This document shows, one piece after another, positions 15,375 through 16,169 of a stretch of DNA of 16,169 nucleotides. The DNA is from Symbiodinium natans. Lineage: Eukaryota; Sar; Dinophyceae; Suessiales; Symbiodiniaceae. The position numbers were made by a program, and so were the translations under genes. The stretch's first letter is position 1, and each line of letters begins with the position of its first letter. The notes under the pieces were generated by a model. That model saw only the letters and a list, made by a program, of their open reading frames with translations, ran no database searches and had not been told where the DNA came from. The stretch is taken from positions 7,501 to 23,669 of the forward strand of contig CAJNDS010001312.1 in the NCBI GenBank assembly GCA_905221605.1. The letters are read 5' to 3'.

Positions 15375-16169
15375 AGATTAACCAGAAACGGAGCACTTAT
15401 CCTTATCTGACGAAGACGAAGAGCTGTCTTGTCGCGACTTCTCAGTGAAGTGAGAAGTATAGACGGGCATAATGTTAGCGCTGCATGTGTATGGAGCCTC
15501 TGAATCAAAGCTTTTCTTGGTGCCGCATGGATGGAGTGGCAGATTCCACAAGTTCTTGCATCATCACAGCAGGGTTTCAAGCCTCCGACACGGGCCCAAG
15601 GAGCATCTTGAAAGTACCCGAACGTACATGCTCTTAGAAACTTCTGCCGCGACCCACCCGCCTTCTGCCGTGCAGAGATCCCTCAAAGGTTTGGCTTCTG
15701 CTTGGCCAGCAGCACCAAGCTTCAACCCCACCCCTGCAGTGGGGGCCTCTACATTGCTTTACATGGGGAAATAGGCAGTACGAGGAGGCGTATGAATAGC
15801 TCTGTCCGCTACACTACAGTATAAATGCTTCGAATGCTTGCAAGGCGGGCCTTGGAGGAGGCCTTGACCTCCTCTCCGCATGCCGCATCGGTCTGGGCGC
15901 CACCCCAAGCAGCGAAAGCTCCGCTTAGGTCCAAAGGGCAGCTTTCCTGTAGCGCTTCCAGGCCTTGTATGGAATGGATTTGGTTTGAATCCGTAGCGAC
16001 AGAGGTAGGACGTTCGAAGTCATGTCAGGCCCCCTAATCCCCGCCCTCTCCTGTCCCGATCTCAAGTGCAACTCCACAGCACCCCAGCAGTTTCGAGGTG
16101 CATCTAGCCTCCTGCGAGAAAACATGTGGCAGAGCTTATTCTATCGTTTTTGATGACTGTGTATGAGAA
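15375..16169. other. Stretch without a supported gene at the right edge
   Basis: A 100-codon plus-strand frame (15472-15774) and a 70-codon one (15825-16037) exist without recognised domains. The second could end at a donor-like GAG|GTAGGA near 16003 after the piece PCMEWIWFESVATE. Both are too weak to call as genes. Confidence 0.4.

Noticed and set aside
15982-15992. GGTTTGAATCC, one mismatch from the RNA polymerase III B box, suggesting a tRNA or SINE
   Set aside because: No matching A box, cloverleaf or acceptor stem was found around it.
16012-16026. GTTCGAAGTC-like T-arm motif
   Set aside because: It is a short palindrome around TTCGAA without the stems of a tRNA.
1-16169. CRISPR arrays, bacterial operons or phage genes
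   Set aside because: No regularly spaced identical repeats with unique spacers and no bacterial-style gene packing; the content is eukaryotic.

Overview
The window looks like nuclear DNA of a dinoflagellate, probably of the Symbiodinium type. This is an inference from several signs. The gag-pol of a large copia retrotransposon has a GK-rich linker and an RNase H ending (RKTRHVQLRYLY) of the kind met in dinoflagellate genomes. A host gene can be read as small exons with AG|G acceptors. There are degenerate TTTAGGG telomere-like tracts, and simple repeats, G runs and AT-rich islands fill long stretches without genes.

Positions 1-6866 hold one Ty1/copia element on the minus strand. From its 5' end it shows a short LTR (about 6703-6866), a primer binding site directly next to it (6691-6702) and a gag-pol frame of about 2,000 codons (6657 down to 640). 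That frame runs through Gag, a zinc knuckle, aspartic protease, integrase, reverse transcriptase and RNase H. A 3' region then runs off the left edge of the window, and the 3' LTR was not found. The frame has two visible lesions: an in-frame TGA inside reverse transcriptase (1894-1896), and a glycine at the exact D,D-35-E glutamate position of integrase.

The most unusual signal is that the whole element, coding and non-coding, is studded with the tetramer AAGT on the plus strand (ACTT in the element sense). I counted about 185 copies by eye in 6.85 kb. They fall in all three codon phases, almost never leave a gap above 80 bases, and the dense array stops at the LTR edge. I know of no described system that explains it.

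Positions 6865-7415 are three stacked simple repeats next to the LTR. Positions 7416-9776 hold no gene I can defend. Positions 9783-11290 can be read as a three-exon gene for a 153-residue, possibly N-myristoylated protein; every junction is phase 0 and both acceptors are AG|G. From 11300 to the end the sequence is mostly repeats: an inverted repeat, dispersed and tandem duplications, AT-rich blocks, a TTTAGGG-like tract and long G runs. Two short exon-like or pseudogene-like pieces lie in it, at 12974-13165 on the plus strand and 15234-15374 on the minus strand. No rRNA, tRNA, CRISPR array or bacterial operon structure was seen.
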